DNA of 64,000 nucleotides from IMG/VR virus record IMGVR_UViG_3300043570_003132, positions 1-64,000 of that record; one strand, written 5' to 3'. Numbering within the stretch: the stretch's first letter is position 1; each line of letters starts with the position of its first letter. The position numbers and the translations under genes were made by a program. Below, in pieces: positions 17,197 to 24,884 of this stretch. The DNA is from a virus. The notes under the pieces are model-generated. The model did no database searches, had not been told where the DNA came from, and saw only the letters and a program-made list of their open reading frames with translations.

Positions 17197-17245
17197 TTAT
17201 AATTTTAATTATATGTTAAAAATTTATTACATAATAAAATTATAA
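17197..17245 (-). other. AT-only inverted repeat in an intergenic gap
   Basis: TTATAATTTTA at 17197-17207 pairs perfectly with TAAAATTATAA at 17235-17245, across a 27-base loop that can pair in part. It covers the stop codon of the oxygenase gene at 17240 and most of the 86-base gap before the sulfotransferase gene. It could be a weak 3'-end structure. In DNA this AT-rich an inverted repeat may be chance. Confidence 0.3.
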
Positions 17246-17821
17246 TAATGTATTTTTTTCTTTTACATTAGAAACATTAAATTTAAAATTACCAGCAATT
17301 ACAATTCTATCTTTAGTTGAATTTGGGGAAATTTCAGGTTTGTGAAGTATTTTTGACGAAAATAAAAATAATTCGTCTTCTTCAGGTAAAACTGAAAATT
17401 CATTTTTATCAAAACTATATGAGAACATACCTTCATTACCATTTAAATTATTTGGCATTTGTACATAATAAGTGAAGGTTAAATCAGTTATAATGGAATT
17501 TTTATATTTTCCTCCCATTTTTAAATGGTCATGCCATAAAGATTGTTTTGTTTCATTTCTTGATATAAAAACCCAAGTCTCTAAACAATAATCTATAACC
17601 GTATCAATTATACCATTCTTTTTGAGATAATCAATTGCCTTTTTAGTTGCTATTTCTTTTATGAAAGTGATTTCCTTTGTGACCAATCCTAATGGAGTTT
17701 GTATACCAGGAGAATCATAATCACCTGTTTGGGATGAATATAAATTAATATTTTTTTTAAGTTGACTAATTAATATTTGTTTATCGTATGGATAATCTAT
17801 TTTATATTTTTCTATTTTCAT
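17240..17821 (-). CDS. Putative 2OG-Fe(II) oxygenase (2OG-FeII_Oxy_5-like)
   Basis: The 193-residue protein has SLWHDHLKMG with H97 and H99, KILHKPEIS with H160 and DRIVIAGNFKF with R172. The HxH in the first motif, in place of HxD, is what I know from the 2OG-FeII_Oxy_5 group, in which the histidines and a following Pro or Gly bind iron. DELFLFSSKILH matches the 'lvlFPs.l.H' core. The substrate is unknown. It is coupled to an SGNH gene by a four-base overlap and ends in a hairpin. Confidence 0.72.
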   Translation of the reverse strand: MKIEKYKIDYPYDKQILISQLKKNINLYSSQTGDYDSPGIQTPLGLVTKEITFIKEIATKKAIDYLKKNGIIDTVIDYCLETWVFISRNETKQSLWHDHLKMGGKYKNSIITDLTFTYYVQMPNNLNGNEGMFSYSFDKNEFSVLPEEDELFLFSSKILHKPEISPNSTKDRIVIAGNFKFNVSNVKEKNTLL

Positions 17822-18444
17822 ATTATACTTTTATTATTTTTAAAATCTACAATTGGTTCATCTATATTTAAAAGTTTATGTAGTTTAACATAAAAATCAT
17901 GGCACCCTTTCCAACCTGGATGCCAATCTATTGGGTCACCTCCTTCATCTGCAATAGAAGTTACTTTTATTAATTCTATAAACTCTTTTGTTTTTTCATA
18001 AAACTCATCGTTCCATGTTACAAATATTGGTTGGTGGTGGTTATAAAACATTTTTATTTTCTTAAGAAATAAAATTTCATCGTCTCGTTCACCATTTAAC
18101 CAACTATTTGTTTCTTTAATTCGTAATTCAAACAGTTTTTTTGCAAATAATTTATCCTTATACCATTCCCAATTTAAATATTTTGAATTATGATTTATTT
18201 CTCTTTCCCCAAAATATCTTCTTGGGAATCTTGATGGGGATGTAAAAACTATTATGATTCTATCACCATTTGTATAATTTGGTATATTTCCTGTTTGGTA
18301 TAATATAGAGTGATTATCAGCTCCAAATTTTCCAAATTTAATTACGTTATAATGATTGGATAGATAGTCCGTCCAATGCATTTTAGGTACTTCCCAATCA
18401 ACAAAACTATCACCACAAATATATAAATTAGATTTTTGTTTCAT
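17818..18444 (-). CDS. SGNH hydrolase-like protein
   Basis: YICGDSFVDWEVPK at residues 8-21 is block I with the nucleophile Ser, GKFGADNHS is the block II/III region, and IDWHPGWKGCHDF near 177-189 is block V with Asp and His. The protein has 208 residues and no signal peptide. It is translationally coupled on both sides, between an oxygenase and a sulfotransferase, which fits an acylation or deacylation step on the same glycan (inference). Confidence 0.75.
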   Translation of the reverse strand: MKQKSNLYICGDSFVDWEVPKMHWTDYLSNHYNVIKFGKFGADNHSILYQTGNIPNYTNGDRIIIVFTSPSRFPRRYFGEREINHNSKYLNWEWYKDKLFAKKLFELRIKETNSWLNGERDDEILFLKKIKMFYNHHQPIFVTWNDEFYEKTKEFIELIKVTSIADEGGDPIDWHPGWKGCHDFYVKLHKLLNIDEPIVDFKNNKSII

Positions 18445-19127
18445 TACACTAATCTCATATTTTTGGTGAAGGGCTTTTCAAAAACATCCCAAACCCATTT
18501 TTTTAATTCATCATTAACTTCAATTTTATTTTTTATTTTTGATGTTCCATTCATTTTTTTAATTTTTAATACTACACCAAATTTTTCATATATTAAATTT
18601 TTGAATTTATCTATTTCGGAAATATCAAATTCATAATCACATTTTGTGTTATCTGTCCAATAATTCTTACATGCAAATATCGATAACGTATCGGGTAAGT
18701 TTTTATTTATTACATTAAAAAATTTACTATATTCTTTTTGTATTTTATATTCATTATCACAATATATTGCATCTGCTAAATTTTTATTAAAATATTCATA
18801 AATAAAGTTATTATCAATATCCGACCAATTATATTTTAATTCGTTTCTATGAAGATGATTTGATATTTCAAAAAAATATTCCAATGCACTATACCATCTG
18901 TCAAACCAATTTCTTGTGATACAACAAGTTTTTTGAAAACCAAATTCTTCTAATAAGAAGTTTTTTCTAAAATGAAAATGGTGGTTTGTATTTATATTGG
19001 GGTAGGGTTCTTTAGATGTTAGATTTATTTGTAATTGATTATTATTTTTTAATGAATCTTCTATTGAGACAGACGCACATCTTGGAATTGAAACCCAAAT
19101 AAGTTGATTGTTAATAAGAATTGACAT
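18444..19127 (-). CDS. Sulfotransferase-family protein
   Basis: LIWVSIPRCASVSIEDSL at residues 9-26 is the PAPS-binding loop, of the Sulfotransfer_2 type where a basic residue follows IP. CCITRNWFDRWYSALEYFFE near 68-87 is the 3'-phosphate motif with its Arg and Ser. At 227 residues it is close to full length for bacterial and viral carbohydrate sulfotransferases. It shares one base with each neighbour. It likely sulfates a sugar using PAPS. Confidence 0.82.
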   Translation of the reverse strand: MSILINNQLIWVSIPRCASVSIEDSLKNNNQLQINLTSKEPYPNINTNHHFHFRKNFLLEEFGFQKTCCITRNWFDRWYSALEYFFEISNHLHRNELKYNWSDIDNNFIYEYFNKNLADAIYCDNEYKIQKEYSKFFNVINKNLPDTLSIFACKNYWTDNTKCDYEFDISEIDKFKNLIYEKFGVVLKIKKMNGTSKIKNKIEVNDELKKWVWDVFEKPFTKNMRLV

Positions 19128-19411
19128 TAAATAATTTTTTCATTATTTAATTTTTTTGCAAAAAACAACTTGTCAACTTCTTCCCATTTTCCAATCGGGC
19201 ATGGATTGTTATTTTTAGAATAAATTTTTTTCATTAATGGACATCCACATAAATCACAAACTATACCTAATTTAAATTTTTTTATACGTTCTTTTTTGTG
19301 TTCACAAGAATTACAAATTTCTGAACGTTTTTGTGCAAGGGACGCTTCTGCGTCAGATGGGTTTGCTGCTGTTATCCATGCGGATACTATTTCTAATAAA
19401 TCTAAACTCAT
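19127..19411 (-). CDS. Small zinc-ribbon-like protein
   Basis: The 94-residue protein has two cysteine clusters: CNSCEHKKE near residue 33 and CDLCGCPLMKK near 52, followed by NNPCPIGKWEEVD near 68. This spacing suggests one or two bound zinc ions. Similar small 'CxxC ... CxxCGC ... CPxGKW' proteins occur in many phages without a known role. It immediately precedes the sulfotransferase, sharing one base with it. Confidence 0.7.
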   Translation of the reverse strand: MSLDLLEIVSAWITAANPSDAEASLAQKRSEICNSCEHKKERIKKFKLGIVCDLCGCPLMKKIYSKNNNPCPIGKWEEVDKLFFAKKLNNEKII

Positions 19412-19449
19412 TGATTAAATATAACTAATTAAACGATAGGTGTAATTTT

Positions 19450-19536
19450 TTAAGAATTTTCGTTAATAATTAATGCACCGATTTGGGTCATTAAATTATT
19501 CATTTCTAATATTTCTTGTTCTGTTATTGTATTCAT
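19450..19536 (-). CDS. Possible 28-residue peptide gene
   Basis: In the gap between 19411 and 19558 a short minus-strand frame encodes MNTITEQEILEMNNLMTQIG plus eight residues. The composition is balanced rather than low-complexity, with an amphipathic helix pattern. The ATG follows directly on TTTATATT, resembling the A/T leader of other genes here. No function can be proposed and it may not be translated. Confidence 0.35.
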   Translation of the reverse strand: MNTITEQEILEMNNLMTQIGALIINENS

Positions 19537-19557
19537 AATATAAATTTTAATAGTTTT

Positions 19558-21093
19558 TTAGAGTTGTAGACATCTATTTGAATAATATCCACAAGCACCT
19601 GTTGCCGAACAAACTTCATACATCTTATCACATCCACCAGACCCTACTCCAATTGAATTACATGGTGCACAATATGAATTGTGTTCTACTGCGATATATG
19701 ATGATACGGTTGCAGAATCACCATCTGTTATGGTTAGGAAAATATGTTCGTCTTGTACACCTATTATATATCCACTTAATACTTCGGTTTCGTCTTGTAT
19801 AGATATCACAGTTTTTTCATTAAATGAAATAGTATCATAATTACCAACATTTATTAATAATAATATATCCCCTATTTGTAAATTTGATGTAGTTTGTGTG
19901 TTTATATCTTCCCCAATTGTTGCCCACATAACATTGTTATTTCTTTTTATTAAATAAACAGAATTTGATGTATCTTTCCAATTTGTTTCGTCACTAAAGT
20001 TTAGTGTTGTTAATTTAACTGAAACATCAATTCTTTTTTTAAATGTTATTACATTGGTACTAAATGATGAATTTGAAAGAAGTTCATTATAATCAACGTT
20101 ATATGTCCTCAATTCGTTGGCCTCAGTTATGTTAGGTTGATTTTCATATAGTCTAATTGTTTTAACAGTATCACCAACCTGTAAATCTTGCCCTGTTTTA
20201 AAACTACCATCTGCCATTACAACTAAATCCGTATCAAGTAATTTAGGTTTCACCAACCTTTGTGTCCCTGTTAAGTATCCGTTTCTATCTACATTAGAAA
20301 TTTGATGTGTTAGACTATCATATGAGTTGTCATTTAATTCTTGCATAACCTTTAAATTACCATATTTTTTGTATGCACAGATAGGAATCGATTCTAATGT
20401 TGGTGGGTATAAGATATTTAAGGAACGAATAATTGTAATACGTCCTTCGTTTAATTTTTCCTCATTAAACAAATATTCCATTAAGAAATAATCTTCATTT
20501 ACATTATTTGTAATAACTTCATTTAATTCTTCAATATTTGAAACTTTAAAAAATTTTGGGTATACTTCCCTATCATATATTGGAAATCTTGCTTTTAAAA
20601 TAAAGTTTGGGTGTATACCATTATTAGGTATGGTCGTTATATTTGATATAACTTGTGAAGTTTCATCCATATATGCAAACTTAAACCCAAAATTTTCATT
20701 CTGAAACAGTTTTAAAAAATTTACTTTATCTTTGCAGTAAGTTTCGTCAACGATTGCTGAAACATCGTAGGCACTTCTTACAATTAAGTGATTATCACTA
20801 TCTTCAATATATGGAATTGTAATACCCCCTAAAGTTTCAATAAATTCATATTCTACCCCCAAATTAACACAAGCCTCATTAAATTTTTCACTTACTTGTG
20901 GAATTCCACCGATAAATGTGACCTTTACAAAATTGTTGTTTGATACAAAGCTTATAAATTGTGTCAAATTTATGGCCCCCTCAGTCTCAGCCGCTAATCT
21001 CACATCCCAACCAATATTGGTGTTTATCTCAATTGGTCTTAAATCACCATTTGAATTGTATGCAAAATCTGTCCCTAATAGCAATGTTCTCAT
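19558..21093 (-). CDS. ATP-grasp-like protein with a degenerate Hint (intein-like) region
   Basis: The 511-residue protein begins LLLGTDFAYNSNGDLRPIEI and has FILKARFPIYDREVYPKFFK near 165-184, reminiscent of ATP-grasp strands. From about residue 283, LDTDLVVMADGSFKTGQDL then QVGDTVKTI looks like the first block of a Hint domain. SSYIAVEHNSYCAPC near 466-480 resembles the Hint C-terminal 'HN' plus Ser/Cys junction. The residue aligned with the Hint nucleophile Cys is Lys, so self-splicing looks unlikely. The last 40 residues are Cys-rich (nine Cys from CAPC to the end). Role unknown; large phages encode similar proteins. It is preceded by a gap of more than 300 bases. Confidence 0.6.
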   Translation of the reverse strand: MRTLLLGTDFAYNSNGDLRPIEINTNIGWDVRLAAETEGAINLTQFISFVSNNNFVKVTFIGGIPQVSEKFNEACVNLGVEYEFIETLGGITIPYIEDSDNHLIVRSAYDVSAIVDETYCKDKVNFLKLFQNENFGFKFAYMDETSQVISNITTIPNNGIHPNFILKARFPIYDREVYPKFFKVSNIEELNEVITNNVNEDYFLMEYLFNEEKLNEGRITIIRSLNILYPPTLESIPICAYKKYGNLKVMQELNDNSYDSLTHQISNVDRNGYLTGTQRLVKPKLLDTDLVVMADGSFKTGQDLQVGDTVKTIRLYENQPNITEANELRTYNVDYNELLSNSSFSTNVITFKKRIDVSVKLTTLNFSDETNWKDTSNSVYLIKRNNNVMWATIGEDINTQTTSNLQIGDILLLINVGNYDTISFNEKTVISIQDETEVLSGYIIGVQDEHIFLTITDGDSATVSSYIAVEHNSYCAPCNSIGVGSGGCDKMYEVCSATGACGYYSNRCLQL

Positions 21094-21231
21094 ATGTTTT
21101 GTTTATACTTTTTTATAAATGATATATCGATTATTTTTATTTAAATATACAAATAATTATTCAATTTATCAAATCTATTTTACTTTATCTATAAATAGTT
21201 AATTTTTCTCTTTTAGTTCATATTTTATTCA
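21094..21231. other. AT-rich non-coding stretch
   Basis: About 138 bases upstream of the gene starting at 21093 hold no credible gene. CATTTATAA (minus strand) about 13 bases before the ATG resembles the AGTATTTATAA element before the structural genes at 8157 and 9696. I see nothing else here. Confidence 0.4.
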
Positions 21232-21419
21232 TTTATACCAAATTATCTCATATATATAGTATTAAGTGGGGTTTACATACTAATTTCACAACCTTTTTTT
21301 GGGGGGGTCTCAATCTTAATAGATCCACTTTATCCACCATATTGTTAAGAATTAGGTTAAAATACTTATAAGACGATATAAAATAGTTTTGAATATATGT
21401 CTATTTTTTATACCGTCAT
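21232..21419 (-). pseudogene. Degenerate DUF2061 gene copy
   Basis: Base by base this stretch resembles the intact DUF2061 gene at 23134-23361: TTTATACCAAATT, TAATTTC.AC, TCAATCTTAAT.GATCCACTT and CACCATATTGTTAAGAATTAGG all have near matches there in the same order. From the former ATG at 21417-21419 the frame hits TAA at codon 4. Later codons still spell KTILYRLISILT and FLTIWWIKWIY, matching TISYRIISTLIGFLIIWWVSG, with more stops. A run of C and A bases interrupts the middle. The copy also keeps the overlap with an upstream 2OG oxygenase stop. It is a decayed duplicate. Confidence 0.8.
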
Positions 21420-21895
21420 AATAATCTTTTATTCTTTGTGATCCAAATGGCCATAATTTCTCTACAACCCGATGTTATTTCTTTAACCTCATGTTGTTCG
21501 GTTTGACCATTAAAGTTAACTAAATCTCCCTTTTTAAAATTTACCAATTCATTATTAACATATAATTCACCTCCTTCAAAACTATCGTTTAACATAATCA
21601 AATACGTTTTACTTGACTTTACATCTATATGATTTCTAGCATAATAACCTGTCTCATATTTAATATAATGTAATGAATATATAACCTCATCTTCCTCCAA
21701 TTTTATATATTTTATTATAGTACTAACTAATATTTGATTACTTAAATCACAATAAAATATTTCTTTTAAATGAACTATTTTCTCAAAAGACTTACCATGA
21801 TATGATATTACATCATTATTTTGATTACCAAAATTATAATATTTTAATATTATATCAATATCGTCTTGACTTATATAATTTTTAAAAATATTCAT
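21416..21895 (-). CDS. Prolyl 4-hydroxylase-type Fe(II)/2OG oxygenase
   Basis: The 159-residue protein has H89-x-D91 (ARNHIDVKSS), H135 (QTEQHEVKEI) and R145, with LNDSFEGGELYVN between, the full P4H-like catalytic set. It ends KNKRLL immediately at the former start of the decayed DUF2061 copy. It lies three bases from another 2OG oxygenase (21899-22459); the two are only distantly similar. The substrate could be protein or sugar. Confidence 0.82.
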   Translation of the reverse strand: MNIFKNYISQDDIDIILKYYNFGNQNNDVISYHGKSFEKIVHLKEIFYCDLSNQILVSTIIKYIKLEEDEVIYSLHYIKYETGYYARNHIDVKSSKTYLIMLNDSFEGGELYVNNELVNFKKGDLVNFNGQTEQHEVKEITSGCREIMAIWITKNKRLL

Positions 21896-21898
21896 TTA

Positions 21899-22459
21899 TT
21901 AAATTAAATTTAATTTTTGAATTATTTGACTTTTTTCAATTGGCATCACAATAGACCATCTTTCCCCATTTGTAATTTCTTTTATTTCGTGCCATATTCT
22001 ACAATGATATCCCAACGCCGTACCAGGTTCTTTATTTATTATAATCTCGTTACCGGAATCATCCCACGTAATGTATTCACCACCATCATAGTCATCATTC
22101 AATTGTATCCCTAAATTATATCTTCTTTCTTCGTATCCTTTAATTAAATCTATATGCTTTGTAAAATGGTCGCCAATTGTATATCTATGCAAAGTACATA
22201 TAAGTGTTTTAAAAGTTTTGTCAATTTTAACTTCACTAACTTCACTAAACCAATTAATTAATTTATCATAAAACCAATTGGTTTCATTATTATTTAATAT
22301 GGTGTACACTTCATATGACATTAAATTTTGATTACTTTTTATTCTCTGTCCATCGATAAGTTTTGACGGAAACCAACCTTCTAATTCTGTATATTTTTTG
22401 TGGTATTGTATTATAGTTTGACATTCCTCTTTTGTAAATATTTTTTCTTGGTAAATCAT
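21899..22459 (-). CDS. Prolyl 4-hydroxylase-type Fe(II)/2OG oxygenase
   Basis: The 186-residue protein has H102-x-D104 (FTKHIDLIKG), H157 (RIWHEIKEIT) and R167 (GERWSIVMP), with LGIQLNDDYDGGEYITW as the conserved core. N-terminal FTKEECQTIIQYH is typical of the helix preceding the jelly roll. It is the first of two adjacent oxygenase genes. The A/T leader before its ATG contains no Shine-Dalgarno sequence. Confidence 0.83.
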   Translation of the reverse strand: MIYQEKIFTKEECQTIIQYHKKYTELEGWFPSKLIDGQRIKSNQNLMSYEVYTILNNNETNWFYDKLINWFSEVSEVKIDKTFKTLICTLHRYTIGDHFTKHIDLIKGYEERRYNLGIQLNDDYDGGEYITWDDSGNEIIINKEPGTALGYHCRIWHEIKEITNGERWSIVMPIEKSQIIQKLNLI

Positions 22460-22499
22460 ACATACTACTTTAATTTAAATATACAATAATTTTTTGTAA

Positions 22500-23066
22500 T
22501 TACCAATTCTTTCCATTATAATGTGGTTCTATCATTAGTTTAAGCCACTTCTCCTCTTCACTAATCAATTTTTCTAATTGAATAGAGTGTTCGTGTGGTA
22601 AGGTACTTAATGCCGTTTCTATGGAATTGTATTTAGTTGGTAGTTTAAATTCATATTGGGTCGGTGACCATTGTAATTTGGAATCAGTTGGAGTAAGTTG
22701 AGACAGATCTCGAAGTTTATAAAATGAAAATCCTAACTTTTTATGTAATGGATAAAGTTTTTTATATAGATACGGATACCAATGTACGGAACCACCTTCT
22801 ATCATATTGGTTACAATATCAATTACGTCCAATTGAGGTTTGAATGATAAATCAGTTACTGTACCAGATAGAAAATGTTCCATTATAGGTCTATATATAA
22901 AAGTAGTACCACTATGTATATGTTTCTCTAAATCAGTTATGTCAAATCCAAAAGTATCTATACGATTTTTCACATCTAACCCCTCTAACCAACGGGTACC
23001 ACATTTTAAAGGTGCGATTATATCTAATCCGTTTTTATATATACAACGTTTAAGTCTAATTTTCAT
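22500..23066 (-). CDS. Divergent sulfotransferase-like protein
   Basis: The 188-residue protein has IIAPLKCGTRWLEGL at residues 16-30, resembling the 'PKxGTxWL' PAPS loop. TTFIYRPIMEHFLSGTV at about 54-70 resembles the 'xRxPxxxxxSG' 3'-phosphate site of sulfotransferases. The rest is not recognisable. With two clearer sulfotransferases nearby and an APS kinase 1.2 kb upstream, sulfation is plausible, but the assignment rests on these two motifs. Gaps of 40 and 67 bases flank it. Confidence 0.55.
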   Translation of the reverse strand: MKIRLKRCIYKNGLDIIAPLKCGTRWLEGLDVKNRIDTFGFDITDLEKHIHSGTTFIYRPIMEHFLSGTVTDLSFKPQLDVIDIVTNMIEGGSVHWYPYLYKKLYPLHKKLGFSFYKLRDLSQLTPTDSKLQWSPTQYEFKLPTKYNSIETALSTLPHEHSIQLEKLISEEEKWLKLMIEPHYNGKNW

Positions 23067-23133
23067 TATAGGTTAGTTACAGTATAATACTTTTATTTGT
23101 AATTCCCCCCACCATTTCTTTATACCATTATAA

Positions 23134-23361
23134 CTATGTTTTGGATTTTTTGAAATCTTTTAATCCAAATTTTATCCATTTATACCAAATTCTTTCGTGA
23201 ATATAGTATTGGATGGGTTTATATATTAATTCTACTACCCCAAAAGCCGTTCCAATCTTAATTGATCCACTTACCCACCATATTATTAAGAACCCAATAA
23301 GGGTACTTATAATACGATATGATATGGTTTTAGCGATGTGTCTCTTCCTTTCTACTATCAT
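23134..23361 (-). CDS. DUF2061 small membrane protein
   Basis: This 75-residue protein matches DUF2061: KRHIAKTISYRIISTLIGF, then a hydrophobic segment IIWWVSGSIKIGTAFGVVEL and the conserved YYIHERIWYKW near the end. It should span the membrane once or twice. In bacteria DUF2061 genes often sit beside or fused to sulfate-activation genes, and here it lies between an oxygenase and the APS kinase pair. Its biochemical role is not known. A decayed copy lies at 21232-21419. Confidence 0.85.
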   Translation of the reverse strand: MIVERKRHIAKTISYRIISTLIGFLIIWWVSGSIKIGTAFGVVELIYKPIQYYIHERIWYKWIKFGLKDFKKSKT

Positions 23362-23909
23362 AATAATGTTTTAGATTTTTTGGAATTGTTTTTATCAATA
23401 ACTTTCCAATCAATTAATAAATGAATTCTATCAGTTTCTCCATTATTGATAACCGAATGTGGTTTATCACTATTATTTATTTCCCAAATCTCACCTTGTT
23501 TCATATTAATCTCTTCACCATCAACTTCAAATATGCACATATCGTTGGTTACAATTGGAATGTGTATTCTGTTTCTAGAATCAAAATATATATGTGCATC
23601 GGTATGTGGTTTTATTTTTTTAGATTTTGGTAAATTTATTAGAATTGCAGTTTCAATATGACCTTCTCCTATTTTTGTTGTTAAAATATCACCGATACTA
23701 TCCAAATCATTTTTAAAAATATTATAATCTTTCCAATATTTTAATTGTGTTTTTTCGTTATCCCATAAAATCGGAATTGTAAATGTTTCCGCGTGGACAT
23801 GATACGATTCTTGTCTAAATGTAAATTCATTCCAATCTAAATCTTTTAGATGATTTGATATATTGCTAACATCATATCTTTCGTAATATTTAAAATTAAA
23901 ATCTATCAT
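23358..23909 (-). CDS. Aspartyl/asparaginyl beta-hydroxylase-family oxygenase
   Basis: The 183-residue protein carries KIKPHTDAHIYFDSRNRIHI with H102 and D104 plus the R114-x-H116 pair. GEIWEINNSDKPHSVINNG supplies H151, and DRIHLLIDW supplies R161. This is the Asp_Arg_Hydrox arrangement rather than the P4H one. Known members hydroxylate Asp/Asn in proteins or small peptides. It overlaps the DUF2061 gene and the nucleotidyltransferase gene by four bases, so the four genes 23134-24726 form one transcriptional unit. Confidence 0.82.
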   Translation of the reverse strand: MIDFNFKYYERYDVSNISNHLKDLDWNEFTFRQESYHVHAETFTIPILWDNEKTQLKYWKDYNIFKNDLDSIGDILTTKIGEGHIETAILINLPKSKKIKPHTDAHIYFDSRNRIHIPIVTNDMCIFEVDGEEINMKQGEIWEINNSDKPHSVINNGETDRIHLLIDWKVIDKNNSKKSKTLL

Positions 23910-24292
23910 TTATCATTCATATTAGGATATTCGATAATATCTCCGTTAGAGTCAATATACCCGTTTCTGATACTTGTACCACTAATTTTAGCAACATCTT
24001 CAGGTGGTTCGTGGTAAATAACATCATACCCAACCCCTCTACCATAATTGATACTTTCAATATCGGGAATAATAGATATATTAATTTTATGTGAATTTTC
24101 CTTAAAAAACGGTTCGTCCGCCAAATCCATCATAACCTGTTGAGCGGTTTTTGGGTTATTCTCATCTGTCTCCACATTTCTAATGGCTACCCACACATTC
24201 TTTCCTTTCTCTAATTGTTGATTAAGTAACCACTCGTGACCCTTGTGCCAATTCTGCCATCTGCCCACATACATCGCATATTTTTTATTCAT
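23906..24292 (-). CDS. Cytidylyltransferase-like nucleotidyltransferase
   Basis: The 128-residue protein has YVGRWQNWHKGHEWLLNQ at residues 8-25, the HxGH nucleotide-binding motif, and KISGTSIRNG near 103-112, the ISSTxIR-type second motif. INYGRGVGYDVIYH between them is characteristic of a phage/bacterial group found next to APS kinase. Such enzymes adenylylate or cytidylylate a small substrate (NMN, sugar or sulfate-related); the substrate here is not clear. It overlaps the APS kinase stop by four bases. Confidence 0.75.
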   Translation of the reverse strand: MNKKYAMYVGRWQNWHKGHEWLLNQQLEKGKNVWVAIRNVETDENNPKTAQQVMMDLADEPFFKENSHKINISIIPDIESINYGRGVGYDVIYHEPPEDVAKISGTSIRNGYIDSNGDIIEYPNMNDK

Positions 24293-24726
24293 AGTGTTAA
24301 TTTTTTTAATATTTCATAATAAGAATCTACTTCGGTTTTACCTGTTGTATCCAAATCTATAAAGTTTTCGGTCGGTGGTTCGTAGTTCTCCACATGAAAC
24401 TGATTTCTACCTCTATCCTCTGTCGTGTGTACATAAACCTCAATAACGTCTTCTCTATTCTTAAAGTCCTCCCTTTGGTCTTTATATGGTGAAACTAAGG
24501 ATACCAAGACCGTAAACCCCTTTTTATTCAAAAATTGAGCAATGTCTTGTGCTCTTTCAATATTTTTTCTCCTTCCCACCTCAGAATAGTCCTTATTTTG
24601 GAAGATATCCCTCAAATCGTCACCATCTATAATAATAGTGTTCTCCTTACCAAAATGGGTTAGGAGGTTGTTTACTAACGTAGTCTTACCTGATGCGGGT
24701 TGTCCGGTGAACCAATATATTGACAT
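24289..24726 (-). CDS. Adenylylsulfate (APS) kinase-like protein
   Basis: Walker A is FTGQPASGKTTLVNNL at residues 6-21. IIDGDDLRDIFQNKDYSEVGRR near 32-53 is the APS-binding segment, and VSLVSPYKDQREDFK the next conserved strand. ENYEPPTENFIDLDTT closes the domain. The 145-residue length is slightly short for CysC. It would phosphorylate APS to PAPS, the donor for the sulfotransferases at 16593, 18444 and perhaps 22500. No ATP sulfurylase is in the window, so APS must come from elsewhere. TTATATTAT lies six bases before the start. Confidence 0.83.
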   Translation of the reverse strand: MSIYWFTGQPASGKTTLVNNLLTHFGKENTIIIDGDDLRDIFQNKDYSEVGRRKNIERAQDIAQFLNKKGFTVLVSLVSPYKDQREDFKNREDVIEVYVHTTEDRGRNQFHVENYEPPTENFIDLDTTGKTEVDSYYEILKKLTL

Positions 24727-24732
24727 AATACT

Positions 24733-24741
24733 ATAATATAA
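24733..24741 (-). promoter_or_regulatory. TTATATTAT element before the APS kinase unit
   Basis: The minus-strand nonamer TTATATTAT ends six bases before the ATG at 24726, in the 38-base gap after a small charged ORF. Placement matches the other copies and would give a near-leaderless message for the 23134-24726 unit. Confidence 0.35.
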
Positions 24742-24764
24742 AGAAAGTTTTTTAAAAAACCAAA

Positions 24765-24881
24765 TTAATGGTTATAGATAAATGGATCTCTTTTACGTAA
24801 TTCTTCTAATTTCTTTTTAAATTCCTTCTTTCTCTTTTTGTCGGCAAAGTATTTCTTTACCCAATTGATTAGTTTTTTCAT
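24765..24881 (-). CDS. Small highly charged 38-residue protein
   Basis: A minus-strand frame from ATG at 24881 to TAA at 24765 encodes MKKLINWVKKYFADKKRKKE and a further 18 residues, EFKKKLEELRK-type helix ending in NH. It fills the gap between the carbamoyltransferase and APS kinase genes almost exactly, three bases after the former's stop. An amphipathic, Lys-rich helix is predicted by eye. Function unknown, but position and codon pattern favour a real gene. Confidence 0.6.
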   Translation of the reverse strand: MKKLINWVKKYFADKKRKKEFKKKLEELRKRDPFIYNH

Positions 24882-24884
24882 ATT

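Noticed and set aside
19558-21093. Active intein
   Set aside because: The first Hint residue that should be Cys or Ser aligns with Lys, and no homing endonuclease or clear host protein split is seen. At most a degenerate or reused Hint fold.
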